Source: a virus
DNA: 23,221 bases
Strand: one strand, 5' to 3'
Virus record (IMG/VR): IMGVR_UViG_3300025645_000473
Location: 1-23,221 of that record
The translations under genes were made by a program, and so were the position numbers. Positions 1-3,924 of this stretch are shown here, piece by piece. How positions within the stretch are numbered: the first letter of the stretch is position 1; each line of letters starts with the position of its first letter. The notes under the pieces were generated by a model. The model was not told where the DNA came from and did not search any database. It saw only the letters and a program-made list of their open reading frames with translations.

Positions 1-833
1 AGCTCCTTCCATGCGCTAGAACGCATTGCACTGGTGATGATTGCCTCACGGTTATGACGCGCTGTATGAGGGCTGCGCATATCCTGAGTGTGTGTCGCCC
101 AATGCGTTAGGGTATTGTATAAAGCCCACTTGTTCGGGCCGAGATGTCCTCGCTCATCGCCCCATAGACCGAGCAGGTTTTCTAGTTGGCGCTCGTTAGT
201 CTTGGTGGTGTTGGCTTGGCGAGTGTGCATTTTGCAGAGGTGCTTTTTGAAGAAGCTTTCTGCTTGGTCATTGCTGATCTTTACACCCATGTAAGATTGC
301 CATATGTCCTTCTGTTCTTTAAAGGCAGACATCCCATTAGCAATCTTGATAGCCGATCCTTCTACGTTAATGGATCGTGTGTGTTTGTATTTAGAATAAG
401 CTGAGATGTCAGCAGTAGTGCAACCGTTCTTGCACCATAACCGATTGCCTTGACTCCATTGAGCAAACGACCAACTACCATCAAGACTGTTGGTTGCTAG
501 CGCTTCGTATCGCACATAGTCACCGACCTCTGGTTCGATAGTTACATCAGGCCATATGATCCTAGCTCTTAGCTTGCGACCACCTTCATAGACTTCAATC
601 TTAGTCTTGAAATCTGAACTAATGTTAGCTGCTTTGGCTGCATCAAGTATAGATTCAACAGCTAGGTCATGGCTAACAGGTTTGTATTTACTGCCGTGAA
701 CACCCATCACTTCATCAGTGTCAGTGCGGATCACTTGTACCGAATTGGGTACAGGCTCACCAGTCACAGCGTTAGGCGTTGGCATCATCTTGATTGGGAA
801 GTTCCAATCGTTGATGGGCTTCATAAAAGTCAT
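1..833 (-). CDS. DUF932-type phage/plasmid-like protein, 3' end cut by window edge
   Basis: Leftward gene open from the ATG at 833 to the left edge, so the C-terminus lies outside; about 277 residues are visible. AGGAG lies 8 bases before the ATG. An in-frame upstream ATG at 851 has no ribosome binding site, so 833 is preferred. The protein begins MTFMKPINDWNFPIKMMP. It has the mixed alpha/beta look of the DUF932 (TIGR03299-like) family and near its end the typical stretch NKWALYNTLTHWATH followed by basic helices. Members occur on phages and plasmids near replication or early genes; their biochemical role is not established and I assign none. It points away from the structural genes, so it probably belongs to a separate early unit. 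The family call rests on remembered sequence pattern only. Confidence 0.72.
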   Translation of the reverse strand, partial: MTFMKPINDWNFPIKMMPTPNAVTGEPVPNSVQVIRTDTDEVMGVHGSKYKPVSHDLAVESILDAAKAANISSDFKTKIEVYEGGRKLRARIIWPDVTIEPEVGDYVRYEALATNSLDGSWSFAQWSQGNRLWCKNGCTTADISAYSKYKHTRSINVEGSAIKIANGMSAFKEQKDIWQSYMGVKISNDQAESFFKKHLCKMHTRQANTTKTNERQLENLLGLWGDERGHLGPNKWALYNTLTHWATHTQDMRSPHTARHNREAIITSAMRSSAWKE

Positions 834-897
834 TTTGTTTCTCCTTTTCATGACTGTAGGGACTGCTAGTATGCAGTGTTAATAATTAATAATCTAT

Positions 898-914
898 TGT
901 TACGTTACGTCACT
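898..914 (+). repeat. 17-bp motif TGTTACGTTACGTCACT, copy 1
   Basis: An exact 17-bp match to 1856-1872, in the same orientation. It contains tandem TTACG and a TACGTCA half-site. Both copies are intergenic, one on each side of the leftward 127-aa/26-aa gene pair, which suggests a shared binding site rather than chance. Confidence 0.7.
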
Positions 915-960
915 TTGCCTCCTTATATAAATAACCGGACACTTTTTTATACTTGGCACA

Positions 961-1018
961 ACCTTCCACACCTTCCACACCTTCCACAAGTTGAGAGAGT
1001 TGACACAGTTGAAGTTGA
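961..1018 (+). repeat. Two adjacent 9-bp repeat arrays
   Basis: Three perfect tandem copies of ACCTTCCAC occupy 961-987. After AAG a second, looser array begins with GTTGA at 990, 999, 1008 and 1014, the first three keeping the 9-bp spacing. Regular nonamer spacing (just under one helical turn) is typical of iterons or multi-site regulator binding. The arrays lie beside AT-rich DNA in the gap upstream of the leftward DUF932-type gene. Confidence 0.7.
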
Positions 1019-1101
1019 TAGTCAGCGACTGAGTTTAGAAACAATAGTCAGCTATCAAAACCACAACGCTCGGCGCTGTAGCTATGACCTCCAGAGCCGC
1101 A

Positions 1102-1182
1102 TCAGGTAAGTAATGATAACACAACAAACAGCGCCACAAAGAGTGACGCTGCTGCGATTGTGTCTGACAGTAGCGGTGGCAT
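1102..1182 (-). CDS. 26-aa single-span membrane peptide
   Basis: A small leftward gene starting at the TAATG junction where the 127-aa gene stops, so it is probably translated by re-initiation. The product is 26 residues. It starts MPPLLSDT, then has a continuous hydrophobic stretch (about residues 9-25) rich in Ala, Leu, Val and Phe, ending at Thr26. This is long enough to cross a membrane once and there is almost no soluble part. Small one-span peptides are common in phage early operons and can be inhibitors, membrane anchors or holin-like proteins; the sequence does not say which. It has no Shine-Dalgarno of its own, consistent with coupling. The frame is short, so chance cannot be excluded. 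Confidence 0.55.
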   Translation of the reverse strand: MPPLLSDTIAAASLFVALFVVLSLLT

Positions 1183-1565
1183 TAAGCCACTCGCTTTCTG
1201 AGTTCAGAGAAGTTACGTTTCTTGGGGGTGGCAACTGGCTTGTTCGGTAGCCAAGTCTCACCGCCGCTAAAGTGCTTATAAACCTCAATGTCTGCATCGT
1301 GTCGGACTTGAAGCTCCTCAAGCTCTGGGCAAAGGCGATCAATCCAGCGTTGGGTGCGTTCTTGATCGTGTAGATTCTTAACCTCAACAGCTATGTCATA
1401 TTCAGCTAGCGCGTCAGCAATTTGCTTACGTTTGAATTGCAAGCTGTTGTGTGACGTATAGCAAGCATCTCTAGATAGACCTACGAGGAACTTGCTATTA
1501 TCGTGGTTATGATAGTTTATAACTTCGAGTTTCAGTTTTGCGAGTTTAGATAATACCTTAGTCAT
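1182..1565 (-). CDS. Hypothetical 127-aa protein
   Basis: Leftward gene starting at the ATG at 1565, with a strong AAGGAG site about 8 bases upstream. I do not recognise the family. The protein is charged and looks soluble. It has an N-terminal Lys/Leu-rich segment (LSKLAKLKLEV), a probable strand region, a helical stretch around residues 43-80 (RKQIADALAEYD, LHDQERTQRWIDRL) and a basic C-terminal tail (PKKRNFSELRKRVA). No catalytic motif or membrane segment is visible. It heads a leftward unit with the coupled 26-aa peptide, and its 5' leader carries the large branched inverted-repeat element. An overlapping 101-aa frame in the same strand lacks a good start and is rejected. Confidence 0.7.
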   Translation of the reverse strand: MTKVLSKLAKLKLEVINYHNHDNSKFLVGLSRDACYTSHNSLQFKRKQIADALAEYDIAVEVKNLHDQERTQRWIDRLCPELEELQVRHDADIEVYKHFSGGETWLPNKPVATPKKRNFSELRKRVA

Positions 1566-1591
1566 TGCTAGTTCTCCTTGTTATGTGGTGC

Positions 1592-1736
1592 GAGGATCAT
1601 CCCCGCACGGCGACTTGAAGCACGGAGCAGAAACGCCCAAAGGCGCTTGCAGTTCGCAATATCCGAGGTACGAGCGGTATTGCGAACTGTTTCTGCCCGA
1701 TGCTCAACAAAGACGGGCGGGGATGACCGCAGCCTC
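1592..1736. other. Large branched inverted-repeat element (possible structured RNA or cruciform)
   Basis: Nested complementary arms give a branched fold. The outer stem pairs TCATCCCCGC (1597-1606) with GCGGGGATGA (1717-1726), and GAGG (1592-1595) with CCTC (1733-1736) may extend it. An inner stem pairs GCAGAAAC (1627-1634) with GTTTCTGC (1689-1696). Within it are a small hairpin, GCC/GGC with loop CAAA (1635-1644), and a long hairpin, CAGTTCGCAATA (1650-1661) with TATTGCGAACTG (1678-1689), 12 perfect pairs extendable by three after a bulge. In leftward transcripts it lies in the 5' leader of the 127-aa gene, ending about 25 bases before the start codon. No T-run follows, so it is not a simple terminator. 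Confidence 0.65.
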
Positions 1737-1811
1737 CACTAGCAAGGTGATCGACGCTTTGACTAATTATCTGAACGAGCAAACTGTAACGAGCGGTGTA
1801 GTATGTGGTAG

Positions 1812-1872
1812 TACGTCAATAGCTTTGGCAAGGTGTGACGTAGGGTAATTGGCAATGTTACGTTACGTCACT
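1812..1872 (+). promoter_or_regulatory. Cluster of TACGTCA half-sites including 17-bp repeat copy 2
   Basis: TACGTCA occurs at 1812-1818 and 1864-1870, with the reverse complement TGACGTA at 1836-1842. The latter two form an 8-bp inverted repeat, GTGACGTA/TACGTCAC (1835-1842 and 1864-1871). The right-hand part (1856-1872) is identical to 898-914. Three half-sites within 60 bp, with centres 24 and 28 bp apart, in a divergent control region suggest an operator array. The binding protein is unknown. Confidence 0.5.
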
Positions 1873-1873
1873 A

Positions 1874-1901
1874 TTGACAGCACATCACAGGATGGTGTTA
1901 G
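1874..1901 (+). promoter_or_regulatory. Weak candidate rightward sigma70-type promoter
   Basis: A perfect TTGACA -35 hexamer (1874-1879) sits two bases after the 17-bp repeat. The best -10 at normal spacing is only TGTTAG (1896-1901, three of six matches), so activity would need an activator, possibly one bound at the TACGTCA cluster. It would serve terS and the packaging genes. Confidence 0.25.
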
Positions 1902-1904
1902 CGT

Positions 1905-1927
1905 GGGGGGAGAGAGGGAGAGGGGGG
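1905..1927 (+). other. Polypurine G-run tract
   Basis: An uninterrupted purine stretch of 23 bases containing runs of six, three and six G. It could form a two-layer G-quadruplex or a triplex, pause polymerases, or mark a packaging region. A second G-rich tract lies just after terS (2447-2459). Confidence 0.5.
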
Positions 1928-1938
1928 CAAGCGAATGA

Positions 1939-2044
1939 GACATACAATGATACAATCCTTCTTTATGATGCTTGCACCATCTAGCAAACACAGACAACAA
2001 CAGTTAGCTATGTGTATGTCATCAGCATAGAAGAAAGGATTGTA
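1939..2044 (+). promoter_or_regulatory. terS 5' leader with crossing inverted repeats covering the ribosome binding site
   Basis: TACAATCCTT (1951-1960) is perfectly complementary to AAGGATTGTA (2035-2044), which contains the terS Shine-Dalgarno AAGG. GACATACA (1939-1946) is complementary to TGTATGTC (2013-2020). The four arms alternate, so the pairings would form a pseudoknot or be mutually exclusive. Either way terS translation could be controlled by RNA folding. Confidence 0.45.
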
Positions 2045-2046
2045 AC

Positions 2047-2421
2047 ATGGGTGAAGTTACCCGAAAGTTGACAGATAAACAGACAGCCCTCGTTGACACC
2101 ATTGTAGCAAATGGCTGCTCCATCAAGGATGCTGCTCCAATAGCAGGTTATGCAGTTGGCGAGTCTGGAAGAGTAACAGCAACCAAGACTATGAAGTTGC
2201 CTCATGTGCAGCAGTACATGATGGAAAGGATGAATGAGGAGTTTGGATTATCGGCTACTATCGCTGCAAGACAACTCCGTACCTTGGTAGTCAACGCCAA
2301 GTCTGAGTATGTCCAGTTAGAGGCATCGAAGGATTTGCTAGACCGTGCAGGGTATAAACCGATTGATCGCAGCCAAGTGCAGGTTGCAGGGGACATACGT
2401 GTCTCAATCGATCTAGGATAA
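2047..2421 (+). CDS. terS: Terminase small subunit (probable)
   Basis: A 124-aa protein likely to recognise phage DNA and hand it to the large terminase for packaging. The N-terminus (KLTDKQTALVDTIVANG, then IKDAAPIAGYAV) matches the helix-turn-helix style of phage small terminases, in which K.LT.KQ is followed by an AA..AGY helix. A second helical part with LPHVQQYMMERM (about residues 52-65) resembles the P.VQ.YI segment of this group. The rest (about 75-110) is helical and suited to oligomerisation. Larger than T7 gp18 (89 aa). The ATG is preceded by AAGG at 8 bases. It begins the rightward packaging module, with terL 1.5 kb downstream, which supports the call. It could be another HTH regulator, but position favours TerS. 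Confidence 0.75.
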   Translation: MGEVTRKLTDKQTALVDTIVANGCSIKDAAPIAGYAVGESGRVTATKTMKLPHVQQYMMERMNEEFGLSATIAARQLRTLVVNAKSEYVQLEASKDLLDRAGYKPIDRSQVQVAGDIRVSIDLG

Positions 2422-2441
2422 AACTGTTCATTGATCGTTCC

Positions 2442-2473
2442 GTCATGGGGGTGGGGGGGAAAAACTGCATGAC
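2442..2473 (+). other. G-run enclosed by a 6-bp inverted repeat after terS
   Basis: GTCATG (2442-2447) and CATGAC (2468-2473) enclose runs of five and seven G separated by one T, then AAAAACTG. No T-run follows the second arm, so an ordinary terminator is unlikely. It may be a pause site, a G-quadruplex half or a terminase-related site. Confidence 0.4.
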
Positions 2474-2520
2474 CTGTTACTGTAATAGTCTCTCACTAAC
2501 ATTATTTCCTTTCAGAGCTT

Positions 2521-2536
2521 GCCCACGAATGTGGGC
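2521..2536 (+). terminator. Compact GC-rich hairpin before the small-gene cluster
   Basis: GCCCAC (2521-2526), loop GAAT, GTGGGC (2531-2536): a perfect 6-bp stem with a tetraloop, followed by TAATTT rather than a true T-run. It sits between terS and the next genes, directly before a TTTGTGCATTG motif. A weak terminator placed before a new promoter is the likeliest reading; an RNA stability hairpin is the alternative. Confidence 0.4.
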
Positions 2537-2537
2537 T

Positions 2538-2550
2538 AATTTGTGCATTG
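2538..2550 (+). promoter_or_regulatory. TTTGTGC(A/G)TTG motif, copy 1 (candidate phage promoter)
   Basis: AATTTGTGCATTG in the gap between terS and the small-gene cluster, 33 bases before the next start codon and just after a hairpin. Similar blocks occur at 5440, 8708 and 21058. No consistent -10 hexamer follows the four copies, so it is not a plain sigma70 promoter; a phage-specific promoter element is likelier. Confidence 0.5.
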
Positions 2551-2583
2551 TCAAAAATATTTTTATCTGCATAAGGTTCTGAC

Positions 2584-2691
2584 ATGAGTAGATTTGACCG
2601 CACCCCAGAGAAGCAGCCAGAGAGGGCTGACATGACTGTCGCCAAGGCTGCGCTCAAGAGTGGTGGATACTTAAGAAAGAAGAAGGAATGA
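2584..2691 (+). CDS. Hypothetical 35-aa basic protein
   Basis: A short gene with AAGG 9 bases before its ATG, ending in an ATGA overlap with the next gene. The product starts MSRFDRTPEKQPERADM and ends in GGYLRKKKE: a charged peptide with a Lys/Arg-rich end and no membrane segment. Family not recognised. The overlap with a well-supported gene and the ribosome binding site are the main evidence that it is real. It is the first of a series of small basic proteins between terS and terL, so a role in packaging or DNA binding is possible but unproven. Confidence 0.55.
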   Translation: MSRFDRTPEKQPERADMTVAKAALKSGGYLRKKKE

Positions 2692-2957
2692 GGAAGGAAC
2701 ATAAGAGCAAGACTGGCGGCTTGACTGCTGCGGGTCGCGCTCACTTCAAGCGCAAGGAGGGGGCTAATCTAAAGCCGCCTGTTCCCAAGGGTACAAATCC
2801 TCGTCGTGTTTCTTTTGCTGCTCGGTTTGCAGGAATGAAAGGGCCGATGAAAGATGAGAAGGGTCGCCCGACTCGAAAGGCATTGGCATTAAAGAAGTGG
2901 GGCTTTGGCTCTGTGGAAGCGGCTCGTAACTTTGCGAAGCGTCACAAGAAGGGATAG
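2688..2957 (+). CDS. DUF6321-type small basic phage protein
   Basis: An 89-aa, strongly basic protein. Key features in order: SKTGGLTAAGRAHFKRKEGANLKPPVPKG (split here as SKTGGLTAAGR near residues 7-17 and NLKPPVPKG near 27-35), then FAARFAGMKGPMKD, GRPTRKALALKKWGF and a basic tail, AKRHKKG. This run of TGGL.A.GR, LK.PV..G, SF.AR..GMKGPM and PTRKALALKKW is the recognisable pattern of DUF6321 proteins, frequent near terminase genes of marine phages. Function is unknown; the charge suggests nucleic-acid contact. It starts in an ATGA overlap with the 35-aa gene. Confidence that it is a real gene is high, and for the family fairly high from memory. Confidence 0.75.
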   Translation: MRKEHKSKTGGLTAAGRAHFKRKEGANLKPPVPKGTNPRRVSFAARFAGMKGPMKDEKGRPTRKALALKKWGFGSVEAARNFAKRHKKG

Positions 2958-2960
2958 ATT

Positions 2961-3152
2961 ATGTGTTTTGGCAGCAGCGCTCAGAAGACAGCAGAAAAGT
3001 ATTATGAAGAGATGAAGGTAGAGCCTGAAGCTTTGCCTTCTCTTATGATGGACAAGAAGAAGCGCAGCGATGTGAAGTTGGGGGATGTTCCGAAGCCAAT
3101 AAGCGGTGGTCAGAGTTCTTCGTTGCTGACAGCTTTGAAGAGTAGTTATTGA
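2961..3152 (+). CDS. Small MCFG-start protein (63 aa)
   Basis: Starts ATG at 2961 with AAGGGA about 8 bases upstream, three bases after the previous stop. The product starts MCFGSSAQKTAEKYYEEM, has a charged middle with KKKRSDVKLGD, and ends in a Ser-rich LLTALKSSY. The opening MCFG followed by a small-residue run is shared with the gene at 5503 and with many short marine-phage proteins. It has no signal sequence, so a lipoprotein is unlikely. Function unknown. It overlaps the next start by one base (TGATG), so the two are translationally coupled. Confidence 0.65.
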   Translation: MCFGSSAQKTAEKYYEEMKVEPEALPSLMMDKKKRSDVKLGDVPKPISGGQSSSLLTALKSSY

Positions 3153-3412
3153 TGCCAGAGCAGAAGACATCTCCGTCTGAAAGAAAGTACGATAGCCTTC
3201 TCAATCAAATGAAAGCCTTTGAGATACCCACTAAGGTAACGGATGAAGAGGCGCAGAATAAATGGCTTCGCCGTTATCACAATGTAATGGTAGACGTTGC
3301 GTCTTACATTCGCAGCAAAGACCCAAAGTATAAGTCTCTTCTCAGCCAAGCAAAAAAGATTGAGCGGAGATGGAACTTGGAGGGGAAATACACTAGGGGA
3401 GGAAAAGATTAA
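3152..3412 (+). CDS. Hypothetical 86-aa protein
   Basis: I take the ATG at 3152, which overlaps the previous stop codon as TGATG, rather than the TTG one codon earlier. The product is helical and charged: MPEQKTSPSERKYDSLLNQM, a DEEAQNKWLRRYHNVMVDVASYI helix (here cited as KWLRRYHNVMVDVASY around residues 37-52), then KSLLSQAKKIERRWNLEG and a basic tail, RGGKD. Coiled or bundled helices are likely; there is no catalytic motif or membrane segment. Family not recognised. It ends in a TAATG junction with the next gene, inside the small-gene cluster between terS and terL. Confidence 0.65.
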   Translation: MPEQKTSPSERKYDSLLNQMKAFEIPTKVTDEEAQNKWLRRYHNVMVDVASYIRSKDPKYKSLLSQAKKIERRWNLEGKYTRGGKD

Positions 3413-3645
3413 TGGCGTTTTACATTGCGCATACTGAAGAATTATGGACTGGCGAAACCCATACGATTGCAGGGATTCATTATACTGGTAAGACGCGCAT
3501 GGCTGATGCCAAGCGTTTAGTCGAAGGGCCAGAGCCAGTAAGGGCGCGAACAACCAAGGGATCGTACAAGGCTGACAATCCTTCTACGCCTGAGATTGAT
3601 GAATCGAAAGCTGCGCCTAAAAAGAAAAGGAAGAAAAATGCCTAA
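3412..3645 (+). CDS. Hypothetical 77-aa protein with Lys-rich C-terminus
   Basis: Starts at the TAATG junction with the previous gene. The N-terminal half (AHTEELWTGETHTIAG, then YTGKTRMADAKRLVEG) looks like a small beta-rich domain of a type often seen as a hypothetical protein in tailed phages, with GETHTI.G..Y.G.TR.....RLV as its memorable pattern. The C-terminal third is disordered and ends in PKKKRKKNA. Function is unknown. The basic tail resembles those of its neighbours. The next gene starts inside its last codons (8-base overlap). Confidence 0.65.
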   Translation: MAFYIAHTEELWTGETHTIAGIHYTGKTRMADAKRLVEGPEPVRARTTKGSYKADNPSTPEIDESKAAPKKKRKKNA

Positions 3646-3727
3646 GGTTAATGGAAAGACTTTCTCCTACAGCAAAGAGGGAAAGAAAGCTGCAAAGGCT
3701 TACGCTCGGAAAAAGAAAAAGAAGTGA
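3638..3727 (+). CDS. 29-aa very basic peptide
   Basis: A tiny gene starting within the last codons of the 77-aa gene. AAAAGGAAG lies just upstream of its ATG, and its stop overlaps the next gene as GTGA. The product starts MPKVNGKTFSYSKEGKKAAK and ends in ARKKKKK; more than a third of its residues are Lys or Arg. Short peptides of the form MPKV.GK.F.Y...GKKAAK.YA recur in marine phages, which supports it as real. It may bind DNA or RNA, or balance charge in the packaged genome; both are inference. Confidence 0.65.
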   Translation: MPKVNGKTFSYSKEGKKAAKAYARKKKKK

Positions 3728-3924
3728 GTTTTACTTCTACAATTACTCAGCAAGACCGTGATATGCTTCGTGGCATTGTTCGCAAGGTTCATCTATCAAG
3801 CGTCATTGCAAAGTTCGGACAGCACTTTGTTACAGATCATGAGTGCGACAAGCTCATTGACAGCATTGCGCCAGAGGTGGTTGAAGATATGATCCGCTTT
3901 GGAGTGAACAAAGGGCTTAGATGA
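3724..3924 (+). CDS. Hypothetical 66-aa protein, GTG start
   Basis: Starts at the GTG in a GTGA overlap with the 29-aa gene and ends in an ATGA overlap with terL, so it is held between two coupled genes. The GAAAAAGAAAAAGAA run upstream serves as a weak ribosome binding site. The product (MSFTSTITQQDRDMLRGIVR, then FVTDHECDKLIDSIAPEVVEDMIRFG) is mainly helical and soluble, without a catalytic motif. Family not recognised. Its place directly before terL in the packaging module is the only functional hint. Confidence 0.65.
   Translation: MSFTSTITQQDRDMLRGIVRKVHLSSVIAKFGQHFVTDHECDKLIDSIAPEVVEDMIRFGVNKGLR

Larger units (their letters stand above)
834..1101. other. Repeat-rich non-coding region, candidate replication origin or regulatory region
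   Basis: No credible gene lies between the DUF932-type gene and the 26-aa peptide. From left to right it holds: an AT-rich stretch around 880-897; one copy of a 17-bp motif shared with the divergent region (898-914); a TTATATAAATAA stretch (922-933); two adjacent 9-bp repeat arrays (961-1018); the sequence ATAGTCAG twice; and one arm, GGCGCTGT, of an inverted repeat whose partner ACAGCGCC lies inside the 26-aa gene. AT-rich DNA beside short iterated repeats is the usual form of a replication origin, but it could equally be the leader of the DUF932-type gene. On the minus strand a GGAGG is followed five bases later by GTG, but that frame stops after two codons. Confidence 0.4.
1566..2046. other. 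Divergent non-coding control region (481 bp)
   Basis: Gene-free region between the leftward 127-aa gene and the rightward terminase genes. It contains a branched inverted-repeat element (1592-1736), an array of three TACGTCA half-sites ending in the 17-bp repeat (1812-1872), a perfect TTGACA, a polypurine/G-run tract (1905-1927) and the self-pairing terS leader (1939-2044). Its position makes it the probable site of divergent early and late promoters. It could also hold a packaging or replication site. Open frames within it on both strands lack ribosome binding sites and cross the inverted repeats. Confidence 0.6.

Noticed and set aside
961-1018. CRISPR-like repeats
   Set aside because: Units are 9 bp, directly adjacent and without spacers; iteron or binding-site array is the better description.
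1082-1387. 101-aa leftward open frame
   Set aside because: Overlaps the better-supported 127-aa gene on the same strand and has no ribosome binding site; its last codons only coincide with the region after the 26-aa peptide.
1592-1736. tRNA or intrinsic terminator
   Set aside because: No acceptor-stem/CCA layout or anticodon arm, and no T-run after any stem on either strand.
3149-3151. TTG start for the 86-aa gene
   Set aside because: The adjacent ATG at 3152 gives a clean TGATG coupling with the previous stop.
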